Assembly: GCA_013396755.1 (NCBI GenBank) | Contig: VWZF01005760.1 | Coordinates: 1-64,000, forward strand | Length of the DNA stretch: 64,000 nt | Direction of reading: 5' to 3' | Origin: Sclerurus mexicanus | Taxonomy: Eukaryota; Chordata; Aves; Passeriformes; Furnariidae | Shown: piece after piece, positions 12,121 through 23,800 of the stretch | Position numbering within the stretch: position 1 is the stretch's first letter | Layout of the letters: each line of letters starts with the position of its first letter | Translations under genes and position numbers: made by a program | Notes under the pieces: generated by a model | What the model saw: only the letters and a program-made list of their open reading frames with translations | Databases searched by the model: none | Told to the model about the DNA's origin: nothing

Positions 12121-13135
12121 GGAATCAGAATCTTCCAGCTTTCACCAAATGGAGTTGCTAAGTATGGCTATTGGTACTGTTTTGAGGCCACTGAAGGATG
12201 TGCAGCATATTCCCCTTCGCTCACAGCCCCTCCCAAGCAGAATCCAGGCTTAGCACTCCTGTTTTGGCTTTTACCCTATTCTTCTAAAAAGAGTGGAATG
12301 GTTTGAATGGTAACCCCAGCCCCTGACTAACAGCAGATGTCACTGTCGGCAGCGTGGTCCTTCACCGGCAGTTCATAGCAACAGGGACAGAGAGACTACA
12401 GTCACGTATAAGCCTGTTCCAGGAAGCTGGGGTGTGGGACCCTCCAGAGAAGGGAGCAGCAAGGTTGATACAAATGTGACCGTACACATTGGGGAGCACA
12501 GTGATTATCAGTGATGTATCAAAAATTACAATGAATCTTGGTTTAAGTATATGGGGTGAACCCTTGTTGCACTACATTTTGAAGATGCATTCCACTTTAT
12601 TTCCTTGCCGTGGAAGGCCTAATTCTGCAATCGAAAAAATTCCCCCAAACTTATTGTTTCTGCATTCCTGGAGTGGGAAGCATGCTGCTGCATAAGACTA
12701 TTGTACTTCTTCCACATTTACATTTGGGAAAAAAGGCATCTGTTAAGCGATCAGAGAGCTTCTGAACTAGTGTTTGAAAGCACCCTTTTTCTTTATATTA
12801 AAAAAGCCACTTCTATTTGCTTCAATTGCTGAAGGTGGCATATTGAGTTGTAAAGTCATGTATTAATTGCTTCTATAGAAGAACCAAGGTCTTTTTTGAG
12901 TGATGATGTCCACAATACCACAGAGAGCAGCGGAGACTGCAGTCTTGAGGCAGTTTATCTCTTGCTCTGATTGTCTAGTGAGACTAAAGGGAAAGCAGCA
13001 CTGATTTCAAACATCCAGCTGCTTGCTTGCAAGGGCACCTCTGCCCTACAGTTTAAGAAGCCACTTTGCAATGTAGCAGTTTCTTTGATTTGGTATGTTT
13101 GAATGATGTGGCAAACTTTTGTGCCCTTCAAAAGA
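12121..13135. other. Intergenic DNA between two CR1 fragments
   Basis: The sequence is unique-looking, of mixed composition, with only short chance frames. Part of 12121-12310 could be further-diverged CR1 sequence continuing from the neighbour, but I cannot align it by eye. Confidence 0.5.
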
Positions 13136-13817
13136 TGTGGAGAAGTGGGCTAACAGGAATCTCATGAAATTCTGCAAAGGGGAAACCAATGTCCTCCACC
13201 TGAGGAGGAATAAAACCTTATGCAGGACTACATGCTCCAGGCCCAGGTGATCCTTGGTGATATGGGGTGACTGGGGGAGGCGATCCTTGTTTTCTATTCA
13301 GCACTGGCGAGGCCACACACTGCCTTGCTGTGCCCAGTTCTGGATCTCCCCAGAAAAGGGACCGGCAAAGGGCCACACAAGGATTATTAAAGGACTGGAG
13401 CACCTCACATATGGGTAAAGACTGAGAGAGGTGGGACTGCTGAGCCTAGAGAATAGAAGGCTCAGTGGTATCTCATGAATGTATATAAATACCTAAAGGG
13501 AGAATGCAAAAATTATGGAGCCAGGCTCTTTTCAGTGGTGCTCAGTGACAGGACCAGAGGTAGTGGGCACAAGCTGAGACAATGAGGTTCCCTTTGAACA
13601 TCAGGAAACACCTTTTTCCTGTGAGGGTAACCAGGCAGTGGAGTCAGTTGCCCTGAGAGGCCGAGGACTCTCCATTCTTGGAAGTACTAAAAAAAACACA
13701 CCTGGACATGGTCCTGGGCAATTGTGTCTAGGTGGCCCTGTGTAACCAAGGGGGTTGAACAAGATGACCTCCAGACAACACCATTCCAACCTCAAACATC
13801 CTGTGATTCTGTGATTC
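13136..13817 (+). mobile_element. CR1 LINE 3' fragment, plus orientation
   Basis: The fragment starts inside the C-terminal part of the CR1 reverse-transcriptase ORF (words equivalent to the WANRNLMKF region at about 13145-13175). It runs through ctggagcacctc (about 13395) and the aggctc (about 13460) and cacctttttcctgtgagg (about 13608) landmarks. It ends with the diagnostic tandem ctgtgattctgtgattc at 13801-13817. Several frameshifts and stops make it non-functional. It is the longest CR1 copy in the window together with the one at 39 kb. Confidence 0.95.
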
Positions 13818-16800
13818 CTTTGGTATAAGCATCAACTATATATACTTTAGCTTTACTTTTACACCTTTACAGAACAGCCGATTATCAGCAAGAGCTCTAA
13901 CATGTCATACTCCAAAGATCATGCATTATTTAATACTTAAATTTTGCAGACTTTGCCTGGATTTGAATTTTTTTTTTCATTATTGGTCAGTATAATCTTT
14001 TTATGCTGTTGGATGTTGTTTCTTTATCAGTGTATTTCATTTATGAACACACAAGTACAGCTATCTACAATTTATGCTTTTGTTATGTTTTTCCACCAAG
14101 AAATTCAAAGGAGAGAACTGTTGAAATATTGTCATGTGTCTTATATGTGGACACACGCATTTTATATCACATGCTTGACCATATGGAATTAATAACTTTT
14201 ATACACATTTTACCTGGTAATAAGATACCAATGGAATTTTTGTATGAATTATAATCTTTTTCTTGTGATAAGAAAGCTTATCCAAAGCATTCCTGAGACC
14301 ACATATTGAAGTAATAAAAATGACACAATTCATTTCAATAGCTTCAGCTCAGGAGCTGAAAAGCACTCTACATTCTAATCCCTATCCTATTTCATTTAGG
14401 TATTTCTTACTCCATCATGTCACTTAACATGATTTTTTTTTTCATGTCCACTACAAAGTGGACATAATAGTATCATGCTGTGATCTTCAAATTGTTTCAA
14501 TCCCGCAAAAACTGCAAAGTTGGGATTCTCAATTTTGGATAACCAGACTACAATGAAAATTGCTATGGAATGATTCATACAGTTCAGCAACATCTCTAGA
14601 AGTCTAGAAGTGCTAAATCTTGGTATTGATACATCAGAGCCATTTTTGCTATAAATTTGCACAGTTTCAGATTTTATTTTTGCAGCATGGTTTTTAGTTT
14701 CACTTAGCAATAAGATAGGATTTAGGTTACTTTGTTGTTGGCCAGGCCAAACATCAAAGTACTTTGTATTCATGCAAAGGGAAAAGAGGGAAAGAAGAAA
14801 TGAAAAGCAGGTAAAGGAGAAAAGAATAATTTTTTTCATATTATTGCAAGTTCATACTTCTTTGCATTTGAAGTAACATTTTTCATTTGTTAGAAGAAAG
14901 GTTCCCTAAGCCTTTCCATCAGTCAGAGGATCTTTTTTTTTCTTTTGTAGCGCGGGTGTTAAATACTCTATTAGTCAAGTCTACTTCATTCACTGCACAG
15001 TGTTTCTGAAAGTACACGGATGATACAGAGTAGAAATGTACTTTAGGATGTTATTGCTAAAACATTATTTTTTGTATTTGATTTGTTGCCCTCCTTGGAT
15101 ACAACACAGTAGATGTACAATGAGTGCTTTCTTCTGGCTGCAGTGGAAGCACTTTCTCCTTGCACCAGTAGAGAAGGACTGCTGAAAGCATTAGCTCTGT
15201 AAACCTGTGAACTTCAATACTACTTGATGGAGTATCTTAAATGCACGAAGAAATTAATCGCTGTTCACCGCCAAAGGAGCTATTATTGAGAAATTCCTCC
15301 ATTCTTCCCTCCCTGTCAATAAGTAGAAATCTTCTATGGCCAGCCTGCTTCTTTCTTACATGCGGCCGAAAGAGAAGACCAGGCACTTGGGAACCTTCTT
15401 GGCTGACCAGGCATGCTTTGTGGGTTTCCAAAGCCATTAGACAGCAATGAGTAGACACTGTAATTCAACCGGTATGATGAAACATAGGAAACTTATATGC
15501 ATGTACAAGTATCAGAAATGCAGAAAAACCACAGTGAGACTGTTTCTATGGAAGATGTAATACCAAGACTGCATCAAGAATTTTTTGAGAATATGAGTCA
15601 GAGACTAAATTGAACCCCATCAGTTCTAGGGGTTTTGGAACAACCAAAATTCTCCATCTTCTTTTTTCTTTGTCCACAGAAATTTCAGCAGTATGAATCA
15701 GAATTAACAGAACTCTGTGATAAGTCAGTTTAATAAGTGGTTTGGGGTGAGTCTGAGAAGATTTTACCAGGAAAATATTACTCACATTTCCACAGTTAGG
15801 CTTGAGGCAAAGCTCATACCACATCATTTCCATTCTAAACTTTCCATTTCCTACTCTAAACTTTTAATCAGACTAACAATCAGTTAAAATTGTTCTGTGT
15901 GCTTACTTGGAGAATCGTAGGACTTGAGTAATGTCTGGAAGGACTCAAGATGTAATTGCTCATTACTTTCTCTGTACATACCTGAAAATAAAAAATGCCC
16001 AAAAATCTAAAAAAAAAAAAANAAAAGAAAAGGAAGAAGAAGCAAAAGCTAGTATATATTCATTTGAAGCAAAACCTGGTAAGGTCTTTTTTTCCTGATA
16101 CTCTGGGAAGCCTTTGTAGAACAGCCTAAGCAGCAAGGTGTCTAATTGAATTTAAGTGGAGAGAGCAGGCTTTGAAATAACAAGGAAAGCTGAATAAGCA
16201 TAAAATTATCTGGCTCCATAGATTCTGCAAAGCTTCATCATAAATTCAACCAGAAACAATATTATTCAAAGATCTTTTACTCTCAGATGTATACATGCAT
16301 CAGAAGCTGACAACAGGAAAAGTAGCACTCCTCCTCCTTTCCTCCCTCAAGCATGTTTTTCTTTACAGGACTTTTTAAACCCTTTTTAAAACGAAATAAA
16401 TCTCAGTGCATCAGGGAGTCATATTTATTAATGTGGATTTTTTTCTTTGAAAACACAGCTGTCAGATAAAATTCACTGTTGTTAAATAAACAAATATTTA
16501 TAAAGCTGAAAATACTGATTTAGAGTTCTATGGTAGCTACATGTGATGGGAGTCAGGGTCATTGTCCATATTTGGTGGTTTAAGTGTTTAAAACACCCCA
16601 ACATAATCAACACCCATTTTCAAACATTTTTGTCAGATGTTTCCAGAAATTAATTCTGTCATCATACTTCATAGTTCATGCTGCACTGAAATTCTGTGTG
16701 AAAGCAGTAGAGACTAAACTATGTAGATTTTCAGGGGGCCAGCTGCAGCTCCTGCTTCAGAGCTGCAGACAGTACAAGTTAGAGCTGTAACAGCTGTAAA

Positions 16801-19769
16801 TTTCATCAGGGACAACACTCTAGTGGATCATCAAGTTAAGGGAGTCTCTTATTAGGGAAGGACAAGGTACAACCGCGTCTTTGTTGATCACAGTCCTAGA
16901 ACAGATTTACTGTGAAAGAAGAACCAAGCAGAGAGTATCAGGAGATGAACTACATTAGTAAAGACTGGAGTAGGGTATGTTATGTGACAGGATACACACA
17001 TATGCCTTTAGAAACCTCCTTTCTGGATAGAGCCACTTCCACACTTGCATTCTGAATTTTCACTTAGACATTTTTTCTTCTAGCTGACAAAATTGTTGAG
17101 TCTAATTCCCTTTAACTCCATGCTTTAGCTATGTACTACTTAAAACGTGAATTTCCTTGGGCCGGTTAAATATGCATATGCAAATCAAAAGAGAGGAACA
17201 ATTAGCTCCTATTTGTTCATTACATCCTGTTATTTATCATACCTACTGATAGATACTTAAGTCATGCCATAGCTACATTGTTCTGTACTTTTGGGCACCT
17301 CCTTCATACGCACCCTTCTGTGTTTTGAATAAAGCATGCTTACATCTTCCAAACTATGCTGTCTTACGCAATTAAGACAAACAATGTGTGGTATGCTGTC
17401 AGCTGACAATGTCAGCACAACATGCTAGGTAGGTTACCAATTGAGATGTAGGAGGTATACTTGAAAAACTACTTTTAGTTAGAATTTATAGCATATTTTA
17501 GGCTAAAAAGAAACATTATGAACATCTGTTCTGCCTTCCCTTATTAGATGTATGAAAAAACATTAAAGGGTAGTGGAAGAAATTCTTTTCTATCAGTCCA
17601 AAGTGCAAAAGAACAAAAAACCAAGAGGATAATTGGATCCCGTTTTGTACAATAGCAGTCCTTCAAAAAGCTGTGTGTTCTTACTGGTGATATTAAAGGT
17701 CCCTTTACACGAATAATACCTAATTTTGTCTGACTTCAAAACCTGTAGTTTCTAAGTAGTCCTAAACTGGCAGTCTGGACTGTAGACTCAAGTTATAGAT
17801 GCAAACACAATGAAGTACTCAAACAACGGAAATTAGAGGGAGGATTGAGAGAGCCTAACACCATGCAACAGTTTAAGTGTAAGCACATCTGTATAAGGAC
17901 ACTTGAGCACACACATAAAAATTAGACAATTATGCAATGATCTTAGTGTATTTACTTCCAAAAATTTAAGAACTGCAATTCCTATTTGTGCAAATTAAAA
18001 TATTGGTGTTTTCTGATAAGAAGTTTTACCTTTCTCGAAATGGTTTCAAATCAGATCCAGATCCATGTGGATCTCATCTGAGCAATAATCAAAGATGTGG
18101 GTCTGGCTGCCTTGGTGGTGACACAGGGTAAGAACTAGGTATTACTTCAGAGGAAGTACTGACATAAATGATGTTTCAGTTTTGTCTCGGTATTGCAGGT
18201 TTTCTAATCTCATGCTTTCTGTTGTGTAGATGATTTAAAGACTAGGAGTACAGGAGTGCTGCTTTATAACAGCCCTGCTTTTTCAGGATGAAAAAGGCTG
18301 TATTGTTATAAAAGCTCCTTCTTAATGCCAAGGATAAGTAACTGGCAGTTGGTTTCAGGAAGAAAAGTATATCCTCAATAGCTTTTTATCAACTTACATA
18401 ATGAAATGCCTTATTGATAACACAAACTGAACTTTAAAAGGGAAAAGAAAATCCAGTTTGTCCTGTCGCACAACTGCCACATGTACTTGTTCACTGTAGG
18501 ATGTCACATATAAACAAGTTTGTAAAATTGAGTAGATTATTTAAAAGGACATAAATGTAAATGCTTAGTAAAAGTAATTTTTTTTACACTGATGGAAAAC
18601 AAGACCAGTCTTTATAAACCAATCAGCTCATTGAAAATAAATGCATCTACCACTTTAATAGGCAATGATCCTGTTGCATTCCCTAAGTGGCTGAACTCTT
18701 ATGGATACCAGAAGTTAGGACAGCTGAGTTTTTCCCCACTATTAACTAGCAGGACCTTTCTTCATGTATGAAGTTTCACTGCACCTTACCTTAATACAAC
18801 AGACGTCAAAATAAAATCTTCAAGAGAGTCTGGAGGAGGGAGGCATATGGGCCATTTGGAGACAGTGGTGGAGAATAAAAGAAGTAGAACAACTAAAATA
18901 ATAAAGGTCTTAGCTGTACCAGATTGACAACTAGCTAAATTAAAATCATATCTTGCTGGTACTTTTTCCTATTTAGGAGCAGATCCAACAGTAGGACTTA
19001 GATAGCTGTAAATTAGTTACTTCAATGCCTGTCAGATATGTGGCCTCTGAAGCAGAATCCAAAAACTTGTTACGCACTGAACAAGTCCAGTACTTAATAA
19101 GTGTAAATTGTCTCAGAAGAATTATTCATAGAGCTGAATGTTAGACAGCTATCATGGAGTAGATAAAACAGACTTAAAAAAAAAAGAAAGAGGACAGCTC
19201 TGGGCCTCAGACTTCCTCTCCCAGGAAAATTTTGTTACTTAAAACCAGTAACTTCAAATGAAAAGAAATAAAACATTCTAGGGAACAGGGACTTGGGTTA
19301 CTTAGGAATCCTAGCTGCTAAACTAAAGAGTCATATTCCCTCATAGATGCTCTACTTCTGGTGCCAGATCTTGGAAATCAGATACACATGCCAGTTAATA
19401 GAGCTCATTAAGTTACCTTCTATCAGCTGAACCACGGTAACCAGCCCGGGGTACTCTTCTCCTGTGGTAAATGCGAGACACACACACAGTAACTCACACC
19501 TGGTGTCTGTACTTTTCAGGGCACATGTGGTATACGTGTATTCTCCACTGATGTTTCTGTTGACAAAAAGCAAACAATACACTGAAACAAAACCACAACC
19601 AACCAACAAACAAACATACAAACCCAACGCTAAAGACACTAAGTTCAGGTACTTCCATGGTTAAAGAAGGGTTCACTTTTTAATTTAAACTTTGAACTCA
19701 AGTATTTTAAACGTGAAGGTCCTTCCTGGGAACCCTCGAGCCTCACTGGAGCTTTTAGCGAGAGTTCCC
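13818..19769. other. Intergenic DNA upstream of the CpG island
   Basis: The sequence is AT-rich. The longest frame is a 139-codon minus-strand frame at 14420-14839, which is low-complexity in composition and matches nothing I recognise. An A-rich run at 16010-16030 contains one ambiguous base (16022). A POU-type motif at 17172-17185 is listed separately. A CA-rich patch with simple repeats lies at 19560-19620. Confidence 0.6.
17172..17185 (+). promoter_or_regulatory. POU-domain dimer-type motif with octamer
   Basis: The bases atgcatatgcaa (17172-17183) match 11 of 12 positions of the palindromic MORE element (ATGCATATGCAT) bound by POU factor dimers. They overlap an exact octamer, atgcaaat (17178-17185). 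A SOX-like aacaat follows at about 17198-17203. The site lies about 2.6 kb upstream of the CpG island. Binding is inferred from motif knowledge only. Confidence 0.4.
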
Positions 19770-20144
19770 AAGACGTGAAGCGGGGCTGGCGGGACCCGGA
19801 GGGCCGGGGCCGGGCACCGGGCACCGCCCCCGGGCACAGGGCCCTCTCCCCGCGCCCTCGGGGCTTTGCCCCTCGCCGAAGCCACCGCGGGGCCGCACCG
19901 GGCGCTCACACAAAGCGGGCCGCGGCGTCCGAGGGCCTCTGTCCCCGCAGCCCCAGCCGCCCCGCCTGCCGCCCCGCGCAGAGCTCCATGGCAGCGGGGC
20001 CCCCGCAGCCCGCCCCGCCGCACCTTCCCCGGGACGGAGCCGCGGCCTTGCCCGGCCCGGCCCGGCGGGCAGCGCGGGCAGGGTTAACCCTGAGGAATGC
20101 GGCGGGGGGAATGTGCATGCAGATGAGATGGATGCTAATCTCAT
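19770..20144 (+). promoter_or_regulatory. WWC2: CpG island, likely WWC2 promoter
   Basis: Composition switches sharply from AT-rich to very GC-rich with dense CpG and repeated ccgg and cccgcc words, and stays so up to the assembly gap. The island lies 32.8 kb upstream of, and on the correct side of, the WWC2 exon on the plus strand, so it is the natural candidate for the gene's promoter. It contains a perfect 10-bp palindrome gggttaaccc (20081-20090) and two TEAD-type words ggaatg (20094-20099 and 20108-20113). The open frames across it contain no WWC N-terminal sequence, so any coding exon 1 must lie in the gap or elsewhere. The island could instead serve a divergent or antisense transcript. 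Confidence 0.7.
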
Positions 20145-20812
20145 NNNNNNNNNNNNNNNNNNNNNNNNNNNNNNNNNNNNNNNNNNNNNNNNNNNNNNNN
20201 NNNNNNNNNNNNNNNNNNNNNNNNNNNNNNNNNNNNNNNNNNNNNNNNNNNNNNNNNNNNNNNNNNNNNNNNNNNNNNNNNNNNNNNNNNNNNNNNNNNN
20301 NNNNNNNNNNNNNNNNNNNNNNNNNNNNNNNNNNNNNNNNNNNNNNNNNNNNNNNNNNNNNNNNNNNNNNNNNNNNNNNNNNNNNNNNNNNNNNNNNNNN
20401 NNNNNNNNNNNNNNNNNNNNNNNNNNNNNNNNNNNNNNNNNNNNNNNNNNNNNNNNNNNNNNNNNNNNNNNNNNNNNNNNNNNNNNNNNNNNNNNNNNNN
20501 NNNNNNNNNNNNNNNNNNNNNNNNNNNNNNNNNNNNNNNNNNNNNNNNNNNNNNNNNNNNNNNNNNNNNNNNNNNNNNNNNNNNNNNNNNNNNNNNNNNN
20601 NNNNNNNNNNNNNNNNNNNNNNNNNNNNNNNNNNNNNNNNNNNNNNNNNNNNNNNNNNNNNNNNNNNNNNNNNNNNNNNNNNNNNNNNNNNNNNNNNNNN
20701 NNNNNNNNNNNNNNNNNNNNNNNNNNNNNNNNNNNNNNNNNNNNNNNNNNNNNNNNNNNNNNNNNNNNNNNNNNNNNNNNNNNNNNNNNNNNNNNNNNNN
20801 NNNNNNNNNNNN
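20145..20812. other. Assembly gap, 668 N
   Basis: There are no bases for 668 positions directly at the 3' side of the CpG island. GC-rich promoter and first-exon sequence is often missing from short-read bird assemblies, so this gap may hide the end of the island and WWC2 exon 1. Reading frames drawn across it are artefacts. The listed gap length may not be the true length. Confidence 0.99.
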
Positions 20813-23800
20813 TTTTTAATGGCAGGATCACAGGCGCACAAGATACCTACTGTAAAACGTCTGCCGTGTCCGAAGTGGTGCTGCAAAGTAACTAAAACCC
20901 AAAACTTCGTGCATATTATGAAATACGGTGTTGCTATTGAAAACAGTGCCGGCCAATTATAAAAAGTTTCAAAAGACATTGTAAATTTATGGAACAAGCA
21001 GCACTGAATTATAAATGACGGTCTTGGTTTGTATTTCTCAGGTGAAATTAGAAAGGGTAGTTGTGATGAAGCTTGCTGGCCGTAAGTTGCACAGGGAAGC
21101 TTTGACAAGCAGCATGTGCTGTGTAAGGCCTACTGCTCTGTCCCACTTGCTATAGCAGCAAATTCCAGTAGTGGCAAACGTAATACTTAAATTCCTCTGC
21201 ACTTCAAAACATGTTAATTACCTTCTAAATATTACTGAGGTGATAAGGCGTACAGGGCTATGTTATTTATTGCACCTGGCCTTCTCAGGTGATTTTTTTT
21301 TTTAATGCAGGCAGTATAAAACTTCTGGCTTTACAGTCTTTAGAAATAGTGGATATAAAGTTTTGTTTAGTTTTAGACCTTTAAATTGTGTTTTCAAAGT
21401 AGAATAGAAGATGGTATGATTGAGGTAAAGCAAAATTGTGACACTGGAGTGCACACATTATAACGCTGCCTCATGAGTATACTACTAATTTAATTTTTTA
21501 ACGCATTTTGTAGTCCTGTAAAGTTCAAGAGTATTCATATTTGATGGTAAAATTTGAATCTTCACTCTCATTAACGGAATCAACAGCAAAGTGAGTAACA
21601 CTTGTGCATTTGCCATCCTATAGGGATATGATAGGTATTGTTTCATTAATATCTTACAGGTGAAAGACAAATTGAGTCCTTAGACTTTACTTCCTTAGCT
21701 CTCATTACAGATTATAAAGACCTTTTTCAGAAGACCAGTGTTTGAAATAATTGTTAACCTGTGTCAGTCATGCAAAACAAAAAGAGGAATTTTGCTGTAG
21801 GTGCTTGAGAGAATCCATACTTTAGTGTATATGGCTCAACTGTGAAGCTGAACGGCCTGTACAGAAGAGAGACTGACAAACCCATTTAATGTGCAGCTTG
21901 CAGTATCTGTATTTACAATATCTCTGTTTGCAGTCTGTATTTATATTGGTGACCTGTTTTGGAAAAATGAATAATAAATACATGAAAGCCTTGTGATGGC
22001 TTTGCTCTGTATTCCATTTTATCTTTCAGGTATTTAGAGAATATACATTTGGAAACCATACAGGACATAATTAGAACTTGCTGTCAAAAAAATTGAAAAG
22101 TGATTTTCCAAGTTTGTCAGTGCAATAAAATATGGATTTGTGCTGTTTCAAAAATGTATCTTAAATTGTCAAAATGAAGGTAATGGATTCTACAGAAGGA
22201 CTGAAAACACGTTCCCTTGTCTGGTGATACTTTAGGACTTTTTCTTTCCTAGCTGTTTTCTCTGATGGAGATGATAAAGTTTTCATGATGTACTTGTGGG
22301 ATATCAGTACACAGGCTCCCAAAAACTTTCATTGGTAAACTGAGTGTAGAATAGATAAGTTTTTATGGACAGTATTCCTTCTGGTGTTGTTACACTGCAT
22401 TCCCTGGATGATTACTTAGAAAGGTCATGCTTGATGTTTTAAAATAACTTTTATCCTCTTTGATTTAGGAGATAAAATTACCAAAGACTAATGCTGTGAG
22501 ACAGCCATATGTTTCTGGGCTGCCAGGTGTATTTGAGCACCTCTAGGAACCTCTTTGTTAGTGGTTTAAAATAATCATATCTAGAAATAAGTTGACAGTT
22601 GAAAATGCCATATTTCAAAGCTTTGTGGAAAATTCTCTGTTTTGGTTGTTGGGTTTTTCTTAATCTGGTGATACTTTTTCTCACGTTCTTTTTCTAGACT
22701 GTTGTGATAGTGTATGTATTTGCCACTGTTTAGATGGTGCATGTCCGTTAATATAATTACAGCTTTGTGTACAGCTGTGAAAAAACCTCTCATCAGCTTC
22801 AAGCTTGGGGCTCAGTTTCCAGTTTTGCCCACTTCATTTATCTGAGTAATCCTGTCGACAATAGAGAATCTCACACTTTCAAGGGCAAGAGTGACTTGGC
22901 TTGTTGTGATTTGAGAGTGTTGTGGAAGCTCAGGGGTTTTTAATGTTTTGCACTATTCAACAGTAATTTTTCTGTCCAAATAAGTAGAACACTATGTTGA
23001 TTTGTTTTGAAGACTGGTGGCTGAAAAGAGAGGGCACTTGAAGATATAAAGAGAAACGTATATACGAGGAAGAAAAACATAAAAGCAAGAATATGAGAAT
23101 TGTAGTAACATTTTCACTCACTAAATATATAGAAGCGATTTCTTTGTTCATGACTTCATACTACAGCAAACTGAGAACTTACTGGTCTTGACAGTTCTTC
23201 TGAATCTGGTTTATTGTAAGAAGGGAAATAGCCCAAAATATCAATTGTATCCTGCTACTACTTGGCAAAATTATAAAAATACAACTATGGACTGAAGAGG
23301 ATGAGCCAGATGACAAGGGGAGAAAGGGCTAGAGGAATTCATACTTCTTTTTTTTTTTTTAAGTTCCCTTGAAACTCTTTCAAGTTCCTGGGATACTGAG
23401 ATGTGGCAAGGTATTGATGTGGTTTTGGTTTTTTTTTTCTTTTTCTGATAGACAATTAAAGGTGCTTGGGGTCGGACAGAAATTTGAAAAGGAAATTTTT
23501 TTTTTTTTCCATCATTCTACACATTTTAAGTAGGCCTTATGTTTGTTATATTCCTTAGTGGAACCAACAGAATATAGGACTAAGAAGGAATGGAATGGGA
23601 GATAGGAATCTCAATACCCTGAATTTTTCAGCAGTTGGATGATGCTTGGTATTGTTACTATGAATGCAGGGCTTCTCATGTCTTGGTTTCTATATAGTAA
23701 ATAATCTGATGCACACTGCTGATGACCACTGACTCGAAATAGATGATTTTTTTTTTTTATAGCTTGCCTTACATCACAAATTCTCAAGCTGCAAGTGTTC

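Noticed and set aside
14420..14839. 139-codon minus-strand open frame with a hydrophobic start
   Set aside because: Composition follows the local AT-rich DNA. I recognise no family, and the hydrophobic N-terminus is what T-rich DNA encodes.
16003..16040. A-rich run with downstream purines as a possible processed-pseudogene tail
   Set aside because: No gene-like sequence precedes it, and it contains an ambiguous base. A simple low-complexity tract is enough.
19755..21108. Very long frames of 260-400 codons around 20-21 kb
   Set aside because: Most of their length is the N gap, translated as X. The flanking pieces are arginine/proline/alanine-rich translations of the CpG island.
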